A stretch of 64,000 nucleotides of DNA from Chloroflexota bacterium. GTDB taxonomy: Bacteria; Chloroflexota; Anaerolineae; Anaerolineales; Villigracilaceae. Each line of letters begins with the position of its first letter. Position 1 is the stretch's first letter. Below are positions 1-8,007 of this stretch, piece after piece. The translations under genes were made by a program, and so were the position numbers. A model generated the notes under the pieces. That model was not told the DNA's origin. It worked only from the letters and a program-made list of their open reading frames with translations, and did not search any database. The stretch is from contig JACRBN010000011.1 of NCBI GenBank assembly GCA_016213105.1, positions 140,602 to 204,601 of the forward strand, read 5' to 3'.

Positions 1-283
1 CCGCTCCCCGCGCCGCCGCTTCGATGCCGCGCAGCATGGACGAGAAGAACGCGCCGCTGATCTCAGGCAGCAGCAGGCCGAGGGTATTCGTGCGGCGGCT
101 GGCCAGCACGCGCGCGGCGGTGCGCGGGACATAGTTCAGCGCGCGGATGGCGTCCTGCACCCGCTCCGCTGTCTCGGGGATGACGCGCGTGGTTCCGTTC
201 AACACGCGGCTTACTGTGGCAATCGAAACACCCGCCTGGCGGGCGACATCGGCAATGGTGGCGGGGCGGTTGGGGATATTCAT
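1..283 (-). CDS. LacI-family transcriptional regulator (N-terminal part, runs off the window)
   Basis: The first 94 codons are visible and the rest lies before base 1. Residues 8-30 read ATIADVARQAGVSIATVSRV, the DNA-binding helix-turn-helix of LacI/GalR repressors, followed by the hinge-helix region (RTAARVLASRRT) and the start of the periplasmic-binding-protein-like sugar domain (NTLGLLLPEISGAFF). Proteins of this family usually repress sugar-utilisation genes and release DNA on binding a sugar. The start at 283 is chosen because the helix-turn-helix begins at the usual distance from the first Met. A strong promoter and a palindromic operator lie directly upstream, so autoregulation is likely. 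The regulated sugar genes are not in view. Confidence 0.93.
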   Translation of the reverse strand, partial: MNIPNRPATIADVARQAGVSIATVSRVLNGTTRVIPETAERVQDAIRALNYVPRTAARVLASRRTNTLGLLLPEISGAFFSSMLRGIEAAARGA

Positions 284-298
284 GGGACGGGTTTGTCC

Positions 299-312
299 TG
301 AAAGCGCTTACA
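299..312. promoter_or_regulatory. LacI/cre-type operator
   Basis: TGAAAGCGCTTACA is a near-palindrome centred on CG, the classic half-site arrangement for LacI/GalR/CcpA-type repressors. It lies between the -10 box and the start codon of the LacI-family gene, so the protein bound there would block its own transcription. Confidence 0.75.
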
Positions 313-315
313 TGG

Positions 316-344
316 ATTATAGAGAATAAAAAGCCCCGCGTCAA
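316..344 (-). promoter_or_regulatory. Sigma-70-type promoter of the LacI-family gene
   Basis: On the minus strand a -35 box TTGACG (339-344) is followed after exactly 17 bases by a consensus -10 box TATAAT (316-321). The start site would fall near 309, inside the operator. The -35 box is exactly in the loop of the terminator of the upstream gene. Confidence 0.8.
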
Positions 345-360
345 TTGGCTCGGGGCTTTT
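329..360 (-). terminator. Rho-independent terminator
   Basis: AAAAGCCCCG (329-338) pairs with CGGGGCTTTT (351-360) around a 12-base loop, with A and T runs on both sides, so it can work in both directions. It ends the phosphotransferase transcript coming from 1404-466. Its loop holds the -35 box of the next gene. Confidence 0.85.
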
Positions 361-465
361 TTAAGGTAAACGTAGGGTTAAGGATTAGCCGTTTGGTTGT
401 ACGCTGTGTTGAGCAGTCTTTACCATAGTAATTCACTGTTATCAAATGCAGTTCTGCCTGTACGA

Positions 466-1404
466 CTATAACTCTGATAAGCGCATCTTCACTCCGGCAC
501 GATCAAGCCGCTCTTCCACTTCTCCTTCGAGTTGGGTCGTAACTTGGTAATCACCAAGCATGGTCGCTTTACGAGCGTCGAATAGCCTTGCCCACAACCC
601 AGCTGCCCATGCGTGTTGATACTCCAGTGTATTCCAGCGTCGACCCGATGCTGCAATATAAGCATCAAGAAAACTCACACTATCTTCGATCGTTGATTGC
701 CCAAAGCCGAATAAGGCGGCTGCTACACCTGCAATTGCTGGTTCTGAGAGACATACAATTGAATCCCAATCATCCACCGAGAGCAGATGTCCTCCATCCC
801 AGCGGATATTGTCAGTCCACCAATCTCCATGTCCGATAACAGTAGGTAGCTTGCTTCCACGGATAATCGAACGCGCCAATCTGGCAGCATGTTCGATCCA
901 TGCAGGATCATGCCGCATATTGAGGTCTTCGGCAATGTCCGTAGCCAATGGCCATGTATCTCCTGGATCATCCCAGCGTAAGAATCCCCATGACGGATAT
1001 AGAGTGGAAGAGTCACCGATCGGGGATGCCACTTTTACTAAGTCTGCAAGGACGCGTCCAAGCTCTTCCGCAGCATCTCTGCCGGGATGGAGAGGTTCGC
1101 CTCCCGGTAAGTATTTTTCGAATGAGATTGCCAGATCATCGTGTCTTTCCGGAGGCCCCAGTGGTTCTGGACATGGAAACCCTGCTTCCCACACCTGTCT
1201 ATGTACCAGCCAACATGAGAGTAGCCGATCATGCCAATCTCTGGCTTTTACCACAACGCGTCTCTCGTCGCCTAGAATGATTCCTAGAACAGCAGAAGAA
1301 TAACCTGACTCGAAGATAATGGCACTCAAAGGTGATGCAAAGCGGGCCATACACCAAGCGGATAGCGTTTCTTGTGAAATGACCGGACGTTTCCAACTGC
1401 CCAT
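466..1404 (-). CDS. Aminoglycoside phosphotransferase (APH)-family kinase-like protein
   Basis: This 312-residue protein has the APH/choline-kinase fold signature: a catalytic loop HGDWWTDNIRW (about residues 192-202) with the Brenner Asp and Asn, and a metal-binding Asp in SVDDWDS shortly after. The N-terminal lobe is less conserved, with VVVKARD as a likely ATP-anchoring Lys. The substrate cannot be named: members phosphorylate antibiotics, sugars, choline or other small hydroxyl compounds, and nothing nearby decides it. Base composition is more AT-rich than in the formate dehydrogenase or smc genes, which may mean recent acquisition. The gene stands alone between the terminator at 329-360 and a reductase gene fragment. 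Confidence 0.75.
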   Translation of the reverse strand: MGSWKRPVISQETLSAWCMARFASPLSAIIFESGYSSAVLGIILGDERRVVVKARDWHDRLLSCWLVHRQVWEAGFPCPEPLGPPERHDDLAISFEKYLPGGEPLHPGRDAAEELGRVLADLVKVASPIGDSSTLYPSWGFLRWDDPGDTWPLATDIAEDLNMRHDPAWIEHAARLARSIIRGSKLPTVIGHGDWWTDNIRWDGGHLLSVDDWDSIVCLSEPAIAGVAAALFGFGQSTIEDSVSFLDAYIAASGRRWNTLEYQHAWAAGLWARLFDARKATMLGDYQVTTQLEGEVEERLDRAGVKMRLSEL

Positions 1405-1451
1405 AGATAACTATCTCTTCAGGAATATTTGACAATTCTGTTCTGTGTTGC

Positions 1452-1553
1452 ACTGCCCAACTACGGCTTCAATACCTCATCGCTCATCTCATCCAATTGA
1501 GCCACTTCCTCATCGGTGAGACGCCAGCCGAGGGCGCCCGCATTTTGCTGGGC
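1452..1553. repeat. Direct repeat, copy A, of an aldo/keto reductase gene end
   Basis: This 102-base stretch matches 2144-2245 at all but 8 positions. Copy B is the 3' end of an intact gene; copy A is detached. Most differences are third-position changes in the shared reading frame, so copy A looks like an allele that diverged under selection and not a decayed in-place duplicate. Confidence 0.9.
1461..1553 (-). pseudogene. Detached C-terminal fragment of an aldo/keto reductase
   Basis: Read on the minus strand it encodes about the last 30 residues of the reductase encoded at 2153-3088, ending EEVAQLDEMSDEVLKP and a stop. One residue differs (Asp for Gly). There is no start or upstream body, so it is a remnant. 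It marks one border of the segment carrying the AT-rich gene at 1604-2128. Confidence 0.85.
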
Positions 1554-1603
1554 ATGTTTTGCAAAAAAAGTCATGACGATGCTAAGCAGGGAAACTTCTA
1601 TAC

Positions 1604-2128
1604 TCACGGCCAATAAAACTTTCTTGTCCAATCATCAGGAACGCATAACCAAAGACCTACATACAAGCACGGACTGTAAAAGCCTTCGGACGGGAAAATG
1701 TTCTTAATGTAATTAGCCACCACTTCATTAGATTTTGTGGAAAATATTTCTGGCAACATTGAACTCTTGTTTAAGTGATTAATCGCATCAAGAACTACAA
1801 AGTCAGGATGCCCAACGCATTCACTGAACCAACCTTTACCAAACTTATTTTGTGGTCCACCCATACCATGAGGACAACCTAACTCATTTTTTGTTTCCGA
1901 CGTAACATGACACCACCAAGTTAATCTCTCAATTGCTACTGTTAACTTTGTGAGTTCGTGGACAAGAGCAAGGGAAATATCTTTGTCAACAATCAAATCA
2001 ATATAGCCATTTCCTACTGGCTGAACTTTGTATTTTTCAAGCAGACCTTCAATGGCAATCTGAAATTTTTCAGGATCGCTTTGTAAGTTTTTTAGATAGG
2101 GTAGCGTGGAAAGTGAGTTTTGTGTCAT
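1604..2128 (-). CDS. Hypothetical protein on a probably imported AT-rich segment
   Basis: This 174-residue protein is not recognised. It is soluble, without signal peptide or membrane segments. Tryptophans and a few His/Cys (TWWCHVTSETKN, GCPHGMGG) are spread over the middle, and the C-terminal third is hydrophobic-aromatic and ends WTRKFYWP. The gene is clearly more AT-rich than its neighbours and lies between two copies of the reductase 3' end (1452-1553 and 2144-2245), which argues for arrival by recombination. It starts 25 bases downstream of the intact reductase gene's stop. No function can be proposed. Confidence 0.65.
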   Translation of the reverse strand: MTQNSLSTLPYLKNLQSDPEKFQIAIEGLLEKYKVQPVGNGYIDLIVDKDISLALVHELTKLTVAIERLTWWCHVTSETKNELGCPHGMGGPQNKFGKGWFSECVGHPDFVVLDAINHLNKSSMLPEIFSTKSNEVVANYIKNIFPSEGFYSPCLYVGLWLCVPDDWTRKFYWP

Positions 2129-2143
2129 TTTGATTTACACAGC

Positions 2144-2245
2144 AACGCCCGACTACGGCTTCAACACCTCACCGCTCATCTCGTCCAATTGAGCCACTTC
2201 CTCATCGGTGAGACGCCAGCCGAGGGCGCCTGCGTTTTGCTGGGC
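2144..2245. repeat. Direct repeat, copy B, within the intact aldo/keto reductase gene
   Basis: Partner of 1452-1553. It covers the last 31 codons and the stop of the reductase gene plus about 9 bases beyond. Confidence 0.9.
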
Positions 2246-3088
2246 CTGGGATTCGTTCTTCGCGCCTGGGATGGGCAGGGTGCCCTTGCAGATTGTCCAG
2301 TTGAGCGCCACCTGGGCATTGGACTTGCCGCCGTGGTCCTGGCCGATGGTTGTCATCAATTTAATCAGGGGCGGGAGTTTTTTGAGCATGGATGCGTACT
2401 GCGCCCCGCGCGCGCCCGCAGGCGGATTTTCGGTAGAGTATTTTCCCGATAACAAGCCCATTTCGAGCGGCGAGTAGGCGATCAGGCGCACGCCCAGTTC
2501 CTTGCAGCGCGCCAGCAGGCCGTTCTTTTCCACCTCGCGGCGCAGCAGGCTGTAATGCACCTGGTTGGCGGCCAGCGGGATGTTGTGCCTGGCCAGGGCC
2601 GAGTAGGCGGTCATCATCTGGGTGGCGTTGAAATTCGAGACGCCCACGGTGCGCGTCCAGCCCTTTTCCACACAAATGGACATACCTTCCATCATCGTGT
2701 CCACGCTCAGGAGCGGGGAGGGCCAGTGGATCTGGTACAAGTCCACGCTGTCGGTGCCGATGCGTTCCAGGCTGTGCTTGAGGGCGTTGGGGATGGCGTT
2801 TTTTGTCAGCCGCCAGGGCAGCGGAAAGAATTTGGTGGCCACCAGCACGGGTTGTTCGGTGGCCTTCAGGAACTGGCCCAGCAGGCGCTCGGAGCGGCCC
2901 GAGCCATACACCTCGGCGGTATCGATGAAGCGGATGCCTTCCTGGAGTGAGACTGTGAAGGATTTCTGGATGTCGTCATCCGAGTGGGTGCGGCCATACT
3001 GCCACATAACGCGGTCCCCCCATTGCCAGGCTCCCAACCCCATCTCCACGGCATGCAAAAAGCGTGTTTCGTTGCTGATCTCGGTCAT
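2153..3088 (-). CDS. Aldo/keto reductase
   Basis: This 311-residue protein is an NAD(P)H-dependent oxidoreductase with the TIM-barrel of the aldo/keto reductase superfamily. The catalytic tetrad is visible: Asp and Tyr in FIDTAEVYGSGRSE, Lys in LVATKFFPLP, His in YQIHWP. The C-terminal cofactor part contains IPGAKNESQAQQNAGALGW, typical of the family and binding the NADP phosphate region. The start at 3088 is preferred over an in-frame Met further upstream because AAGGAGAG precedes it at good spacing. The substrate is unknown. The last 93 bases are duplicated at 1461-1553 next to an AT-rich gene. Confidence 0.93.
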   Translation of the reverse strand: MTEISNETRFLHAVEMGLGAWQWGDRVMWQYGRTHSDDDIQKSFTVSLQEGIRFIDTAEVYGSGRSERLLGQFLKATEQPVLVATKFFPLPWRLTKNAIPNALKHSLERIGTDSVDLYQIHWPSPLLSVDTMMEGMSICVEKGWTRTVGVSNFNATQMMTAYSALARHNIPLAANQVHYSLLRREVEKNGLLARCKELGVRLIAYSPLEMGLLSGKYSTENPPAGARGAQYASMLKKLPPLIKLMTTIGQDHGGKSNAQVALNWTICKGTLPIPGAKNESQAQQNAGALGWRLTDEEVAQLDEMSGEVLKP

Positions 3089-3200
3089 GCTGCTCTCCTT
3101 GCTTGAGTTGTTCGATTGTATCTTAAAAAATCCCGAGCCTGTGCCCGTCCTTTGCAAATCGGGTTACAATCGGAGACGCAAAATGCCTGTCCAATTATGT

Positions 3201-3246
3201 GGAGTGCGGACTTCAGCCCGCAACTGCGGACCGAAGTCCGCGCTCC
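3201..3246. repeat. Palindromic intergenic element (GGAG family)
   Basis: GGAGTGCGGACTTC (3201-3214) pairs with GAAGTCCGCGCTCC (3233-3246) with one mismatch around an 18-base loop. The GGAG...CTCC ends and the GACTTC/GAAGTC core resemble the elements at 17979-18043 and 24295-24347. It lies between the reductase and rnc. Confidence 0.7.
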
Positions 3247-3350
3247 GCGGGATGGGCGCAAAAACTTGTTTTGGAACTGATGGAACGCAAGCACCCGCTC
3301 GACGAGAAGGGGAGGGGTTCTGGCGCTCCCTGAGTTCCTGGGAGGTTCCC

Positions 3351-4061
3351 GTGAATTCCAATTTTGAGCAGCGGGATTCAGAACCCGCTTCCGACCTGGC
3401 CCGCAGGCTGGGTTTGTCGTTTGCCAGGATGACTCTCTTGACGCGCGCCCTGACGCACCGTTCCTACGTCAATGAGCACGCCGATGCCCAGGAGGATAAC
3501 GAGCGCCTGGAATTTCTCGGCGATGCCGTGCTGGATTTCATCGTCGGCGCCTGGGTGTATCACCGTTTCCCTGAAATGCCCGAAGGCGATCTGACCAAGG
3601 TGCGCTCCGCGTACGTCTGTAACGAGCAACTGGCCGTCTTCGCCCGCGCCTTCGACCTGGGGCGCGCCATGCGCCTCGGGCGCGGAGAACTCAACTCGGG
3701 CGGCCGCGACCGCGAGGGGCTGTTGGGGTCGACCTTCGAGGCGGTGATCGGCGCCGTGTACCTGGAGTCAGGCCTCAAGGCGGTGGAGGATTTTGTCCAC
3801 CCGCTGCTGGTGGAGGCTGGTGAGAAGGTTCTCGAAAGCCTGGACGACCCGAAGAGCGAGTTCCAGGAATGGACGCAGGCCGAGAAGATGGGCACGCCGC
3901 GCTACAAGGTGATTTCCTCCAGCGGACCCGATCACGCCAAAACGTACAATGTGGAAGTGGTCATCGGCGACAAGATCTTCGGCCAGGGCAGCGGCACCAG
4001 CAAGCAGATCGCCGAGCGCGCCGCCGCCGCGGATGCGCTCTCAAAAATGAATCTTTTGTAA
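3351..4061 (+). CDS. rnc: Ribonuclease III
   Basis: This 236-residue protein is a double-strand-specific endoribonuclease that processes rRNA and mRNA precursors. The catalytic signature NERLEFLGDAVLDFI is at about residues 49-63, with the metal-binding Glu/Asp, and a second acidic motif, GSTFEAVIGAVYLESG, at about 127-142. A C-terminal double-stranded-RNA-binding domain follows (KSEFQEWTQAEK ... GSGTSKQIAERAAAADAL). The GTG at 3351 is chosen because GGAGG sits five to six bases upstream; the open frame extends much further 5' but that part is the antisense of the reductase gene. The next gene is smc, 63 bases away, an arrangement seen in many bacteria. Confidence 0.95.
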   Translation: MNSNFEQRDSEPASDLARRLGLSFARMTLLTRALTHRSYVNEHADAQEDNERLEFLGDAVLDFIVGAWVYHRFPEMPEGDLTKVRSAYVCNEQLAVFARAFDLGRAMRLGRGELNSGGRDREGLLGSTFEAVIGAVYLESGLKAVEDFVHPLLVEAGEKVLESLDDPKSEFQEWTQAEKMGTPRYKVISSSGPDHAKTYNVEVVIGDKIFGQGSGTSKQIAERAAAADALSKMNLL

Positions 4062-4067
4062 TTTGGA

Positions 4068-4091
4068 CTCCAACGTCGGGGGGCGTTGGAG
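4068..4091. terminator. Hairpin after rnc (terminator-like, repeat-derived)
   Basis: CTCCAACG (4068-4075) pairs with CGTTGGAG (4084-4091) around a G-rich loop just after the rnc stop. A weak T-rich stretch follows, so termination may be partial. The stem CCAACG/CGTTGG is shared with the elements at 17979 and 24295. Confidence 0.5.
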
Positions 4092-4124
4092 ATTTCTTGA
4101 AGCGAGACAATCTGGATTGCGTGC

Positions 4125-7100
4125 ATGCCTCTACGCCTAAAATCTCTCGAATTGCAAGGTTATAAAACATTTGCCTCCCGCACCGTCTTCGAATTCGCGA
4201 GCGGGATCACCGCCATCGTCGGGCCGAACGGCTCGGGCAAGTCGAACGTGGCCGACTCGCTGCGCTGGGTGCTGGGTGAGCAGTCCTACGGCCTGCTGCG
4301 CGGCAAGAAGACCGAGGACATGATCTTCTCGGGCTCCGAGCATCGTCCGCGCGCGGGCATGGCCCAGGCCATCATCACCTTCGACAACACCGACCACTGG
4401 CTGCCCGTCGATTTCTCCGAGGTGGCGCTGGCCCGTCACGCCTACCGCGACGGCCGCAACGAGTACCTGCTCAACAGTCAGCACGTGCGTCTGCGCGACA
4501 TCAACGAACTGCTGGCCCAGGCGGGACTGAGCGAACGCACCTACACGATCCTCGGTCAGGGCATGGTCGATGCCTCGCTGGCCCTCAAAGCCGACGAGCG
4601 CCGCCGCCTGTTCGAGGAAGCCGCGGGCGTGGGCCTGTACCGCACCCGCCGCGAGGAGGCGCTCAAACGCCTTGACAACACCGAGCGCAACCTCGAGCGC
4701 GTGCTCGACATCATGGCCGAACTCGAACCGCGCCTGCGCAGTCTCGAACGGCAGGCGCGCCGCGCCATCGAATACATCCAGGCCCAGGCCACATTGAAGG
4801 TCATCCTGCGCGAGTGGTACGGCTATCACTGGCACCGCGCCCAGCGCGACCTCTCGGACATCCGCGAGACCGTGCGCCAGCAGGATGCCCGTTTGCGCGA
4901 AACGCGCGTGGCGCATCAACAGGCGCAGGCCGAGTACATGACCTTCCGCGAAAGGCTGACGGGGCTGCGTGCCCAACTCAACGCATGGCACCGCCAGTCG
5001 GCGGAACTGCACAATCAGCGCGAGACCATCAACCGCGAGCTGGCCGTGCTCGAGGAACGCCGCCGCGCCTTGACCGCTTCACAGGGCTCGTCCCAGGCCG
5101 ACGGGGAACGCCTGGCCGACGAATTGCGTATCGCACAGGAACGCCTGGCCGAAGTCGAAGGCGAGACGGGCCGTGTGCAGGCCGAGTACGACGAGGCCCA
5201 GGGGCAACTGGCCGCCGCGCGAACGGCGCTGCAAACCCGCCAGACCGACCGCCAAGCGCTGGAGGGGCAGTTGCAGTCCGCCCGCCGCGAGATCGAAACG
5301 ATCAATGCGCAGCGCACCAGCGCCCAGGCCCGCCAGGACGAACTCAAGGCGCGCATCGAGACGCTCGGGCAGAAGATCGATGCCACCAAGCAGGGCATCG
5401 CCACAGCCGAGGCCGCGGCCCGCAAGGCTGAGGAGCACCTCAAGTCGGTGCGCGTCAAACGCGAACGCGCGGATGCCGAACTCAAGCTGGCCGAATCCAC
5501 CCTGGAACAAAAGAAAAGAATCGTCGAGGAGATGGACGCCGATCGGCGCGAAGCGCTGGATGCGCGCGCGCGCATCGAGTCCGATCACTCGCGCCTGCAC
5601 GCCCAGCTCGACGTGCTCGAACAGGCCGAACAATCCCTGGCAGGTTACGCCGACGGCGCGCGCTTCCTGCTGGATGCCGCCCGCCAGTCCAAGCTGACGG
5701 GGGCGCGCGGCGCCTTGAGCGCTACCCTGGACGTCCCCGCCGAACTGGAAACCGCCATCGCGGCCGCCCTTGGCGACGCCGTGGACGCCGTCCTGCTGGA
5801 AGCGGGCCAGAGCGAGAACGCCCTGAGCCTGCTCGAGTCGGACGAGTCGGGCCGCGCGGCGCTATTGCCGCTGGAAGCCCTCGTAGCGGGACAATCCCTC
5901 GTCCGCCCGAATGACCCCGACTGCCTCGGCATCGCGGCGGAGCTGGTCAACGCGCCCGAGGAATTGCGCGCGGCCGTGAGCGTGCTGTTGGGCCAGGCGC
6001 TGATCGCCCGTGACCGCGCCGCGGCGCGCCGTCTCGTGGCGGGCTTGCCGACCCAGGCGCGTGTCGTGACCCTGCGCGGGGAAGTCTTCCACGGCGACGG
6101 CCGCATCGTGGCGGGCAAAACCAACCGCACCTCGACTTTGAGCCGCCCCCGCCAAAAACGGGAATTGGAATCCGCCCTGAGCGGACTCCGCGCCCGCCTT
6201 GACGAGGCCAACAAGAACGTGGAGATGCTGTCGAATCAACTGGCAACCGCCCGTCATGGGTTGGGTCAGGCCGAGACCGAGGTGCGCGAGGCGCGCGTCA
6301 GGCTGGGCAATGCGCGGGAAACCGAGCAGCAGGCGGGGCTGGAGGCCGAGTCGACGCGGCGTCAGCTTGAGTGGCAGAACAAGCAGCTTGAGCAGGTGCA
6401 GGCCGAGGTCCAGGAAGCGGTGGTCGTCCGCCAGAATCTGATCGAATCCCAGGCGGAATTGGAACGCAAATCCGCGGATGCCATCGAAGGCTCCCGCGCC
6501 CTCTCAGGCCAGTTGGCCGAAGTCGCGCTGGATGAACTCCAGCAGCAGGTCGCCTATTGGACGACGCGCCTGGCCGTGGCGGAGCAATCCAGGAATGGGG
6601 TGGGGTCGAGGAAAGAGGAAAGACGGAAAGAGACCGAAAGACTTACGGCGCGCCAGGGCGAGTTGGGCAAGCGTCAGGGCGAGCTCTCGTTGTCGCTGGC
6701 GGGCCTCGAAACCGAAGAGAAAAATCTGCACGAGCGCCAGGCGGGCCTGCACGGACAGATCGAGGAAATGATGGTTCACATCGAACCTGCCGAGAAAGAC
6801 CTCGAGACGGCTGAACAGCAGGAGGCGCGCTTACAGGAGACCGAAACCACCGCCCAGCGCGCGCTGGCCAATTCCGAGCGTCTGTTCGGACAGTTGCAGC
6901 TTGACCAGACCCGCCGCCAGGAGGCGCTCGATAACCTGCGTCAGAAGATCACGGACGACTTCGGCCTGGTGATGTTCGAGTACGCCGCGGATGTCTCTGG
7001 CCCCGTGCCGCTGCCGCTGGATGGCATGGTCGAGCAGCTGCCCATCGTGACCGAGCTTACGCCCGAACTGGAAGAGCAGCTCCCGCAGCAGCGCGCGCAA

Positions 7101-7733
7101 CTGCGCCGCATGGGCGCCATCAATCCGGATGCCAAGAAGGAATTCGACTCGGAGACCGAGCGCTACGAGTTCATGAAGACCCAGGTCGAGGATTTGCGCA
7201 AGGCCCAGGCCGACCTCAAACAGGTCGTGGCTGAGTTGGATGAATTGACCAAGCAGGCCTTCTCGAAAACCTTCGACGCCGTGGACAAGCAGTTCCGCGA
7301 GACCTTCGTGCGCCTGTTTGGCGGCGGATCCGCGCGCCTGGCGCTGACCGATCCCGAGAACCTGGTCGACACGGGCATCGAGATCGAGGCGCGCCTGCCA
7401 GGCCGCCGCGAACAGGGACTGGCCTCCCTCTCGGGCGGCGAGCGCAGTCTGACCGCCATCGCGCTGGTCTTTGCGCTGCTCAAGGTTTCACCCACCCCCG
7501 TCTGCGTGATGGACGAAGTCGACGCCATGCTCGATGAAGCCAACGTGGGCCGCTTCCGCGACCTGCTGGTGGATTTGAGCAAGGACACGCAGTTCATCAT
7601 CATCACCCACAACCGCAACACCGTGCAGGCCGCGGACGTGATCTACGGCATCACCATGGGCCGCGACTCGGCCAGCCAGATGATCAGCCTGCGGCTCGAT
7701 CAGGTGACGGATGAGATGTTGAGCAGGGGATAA
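4125..7733 (+). CDS. smc: Chromosome segregation protein SMC
   Basis: This 1202-residue condensin ATPase has the full SMC architecture. The Walker A box GPNGSGKSN is at residues 33-41, followed by LRWVLGEQS. Long heptad-rich coiled coils (about 170-500 and 660-1000) flank a hinge domain (about 510-650, containing LSATLDVPAELE and LGDAVDAVLLE). The C-terminal head carries the signature LSGGERSL and a Walker B CVMDEVDAMLDEANV. It compacts and segregates the chromosome together with ScpA/ScpB, which are not in the window. The coiled coil contains a purine-rich short tandem repeat near 6599-6640 (SRKEERRKETE) that may be a small insertion. A terminator follows the gene. Confidence 0.97.
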   Translation: MPLRLKSLELQGYKTFASRTVFEFASGITAIVGPNGSGKSNVADSLRWVLGEQSYGLLRGKKTEDMIFSGSEHRPRAGMAQAIITFDNTDHWLPVDFSEVALARHAYRDGRNEYLLNSQHVRLRDINELLAQAGLSERTYTILGQGMVDASLALKADERRRLFEEAAGVGLYRTRREEALKRLDNTERNLERVLDIMAELEPRLRSLERQARRAIEYIQAQATLKVILREWYGYHWHRAQRDLSDIRETVRQQDARLRETRVAHQQAQAEYMTFRERLTGLRAQLNAWHRQSAELHNQRETINRELAVLEERRRALTASQGSSQADGERLADELRIAQERLAEVEGETGRVQAEYDEAQGQLAAARTALQTRQTDRQALEGQLQSARREIETINAQRTSAQARQDELKARIETLGQKIDATKQGIATAEAAARKAEEHLKSVRVKRERADAELKLAESTLEQKKRIVEEMDADRREALDARARIESDHSRLHAQLDVLEQAEQSLAGYADGARFLLDAARQSKLTGARGALSATLDVPAELETAIAAALGDAVDAVLLEAGQSENALSLLESDESGRAALLPLEALVAGQSLVRPNDPDCLGIAAELVNAPEELRAAVSVLLGQALIARDRAAARRLVAGLPTQARVVTLRGEVFHGDGRIVAGKTNRTSTLSRPRQKRELESALSGLRARLDEANKNVEMLSNQLATARHGLGQAETEVREARVRLGNARETEQQAGLEAESTRRQLEWQNKQLEQVQAEVQEAVVVRQNLIESQAELERKSADAIEGSRALSGQLAEVALDELQQQVAYWTTRLAVAEQSRNGVGSRKEERRKETERLTARQGELGKRQGELSLSLAGLETEEKNLHERQAGLHGQIEEMMVHIEPAEKDLETAEQQEARLQETETTAQRALANSERLFGQLQLDQTRRQEALDNLRQKITDDFGLVMFEYAADVSGPVPLPLDGMVEQLPIVTELTPELEEQLPQQRAQLRRMGAINPDAKKEFDSETERYEFMKTQVEDLRKAQADLKQVVAELDELTKQAFSKTFDAVDKQFRETFVRLFGGGSARLALTDPENLVDTGIEIEARLPGRREQGLASLSGGERSLTAIALVFALLKVSPTPVCVMDEVDAMLDEANVGRFRDLLVDLSKDTQFIIITHNRNTVQAADVIYGITMGRDSASQMISLRLDQVTDEMLSRG

Positions 7734-7768
7734 GAGCAGAGAACAGTGAGAAGTGATTATTGAGAAGT

Positions 7769-7797
7769 GGACCCGCCTCGTGAGAGGCGGTCTTTTT
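7769..7797 (+). terminator. Rho-independent terminator of smc
   Basis: CGCCTC (7774-7779) pairs with GAGGCG (7784-7789) around a GTGA loop, with outer GACC/GGTC pairing and a run of six T at the 3' side. Confidence 0.8.
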
Positions 7798-7800
7798 TCA

Positions 7801-7951
7801 TGTCGTTGCGAGGAGCGTTCTTTGCGACGAAGCAATCCCCTGTTTCAAGGTATACCCAGTGCGGTCACAAATTGCGCTTTTTTAGGAGGGGGAATGCAAT
7901 TTGTGGCCGTGAGTATTATAGGTTGCTTCGGGCTTCGCCCTCGCAACGACA
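7801..7951. mobile_element. MITE-like repeat with 12-base terminal inverted repeats, carrying a nested element
   Basis: TGTCGTTGCGAG (7801-7812) is the exact inverse of CTCGCAACGACA (7940-7951). GACGAAGCAATC and GGTTGCTTCG form an inner inverted pair. This looks like the widespread short repeats with a CGTTGCGAGGAGCG...GAAGCAATC pattern found in several bacterial phyla. It encodes nothing. A second, unrelated element occupies 7861-7920 inside it. Confidence 0.7.
7861..7920. repeat. 60-base inverted-repeat element, nested copy
   Basis: Its reverse complement matches 53452-53513 nearly base for base at both ends: TATAATACTCACGG at one end and AAAAAAGCGCAATTTGTGAC at the other. It folds as a hairpin: CGGTCACAAATTGCG pairs imperfectly with the TGCAATTTGTGGCCG side. 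It sits inside the element at 7801-7951. Confidence 0.85.
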
Positions 7952-7960
7952 TCCGATTTC

Positions 7961-7989
7961 TTGCCATCCCATGCATTTCGGTCTATACT
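7961..7989 (+). promoter_or_regulatory. Promoter of the formate dehydrogenase operon
   Basis: The -35 box TTGCCA (7961-7966) and the -10 box TATACT (7984-7989) are 17 bases apart. The start site would be near 7996, just before the ribosome binding site CGGAG and the ATG at 8008. Confidence 0.65.
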
Positions 7990-8007
7990 CTCCATATCGG
8001 AGTACCC

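Noticed and set aside
2622..3350. Long N-terminal extension of RNase III
   Set aside because: The extension is antisense to the reductase gene and crosses a palindromic repeat; GTG at 3351 has a good ribosome binding site.
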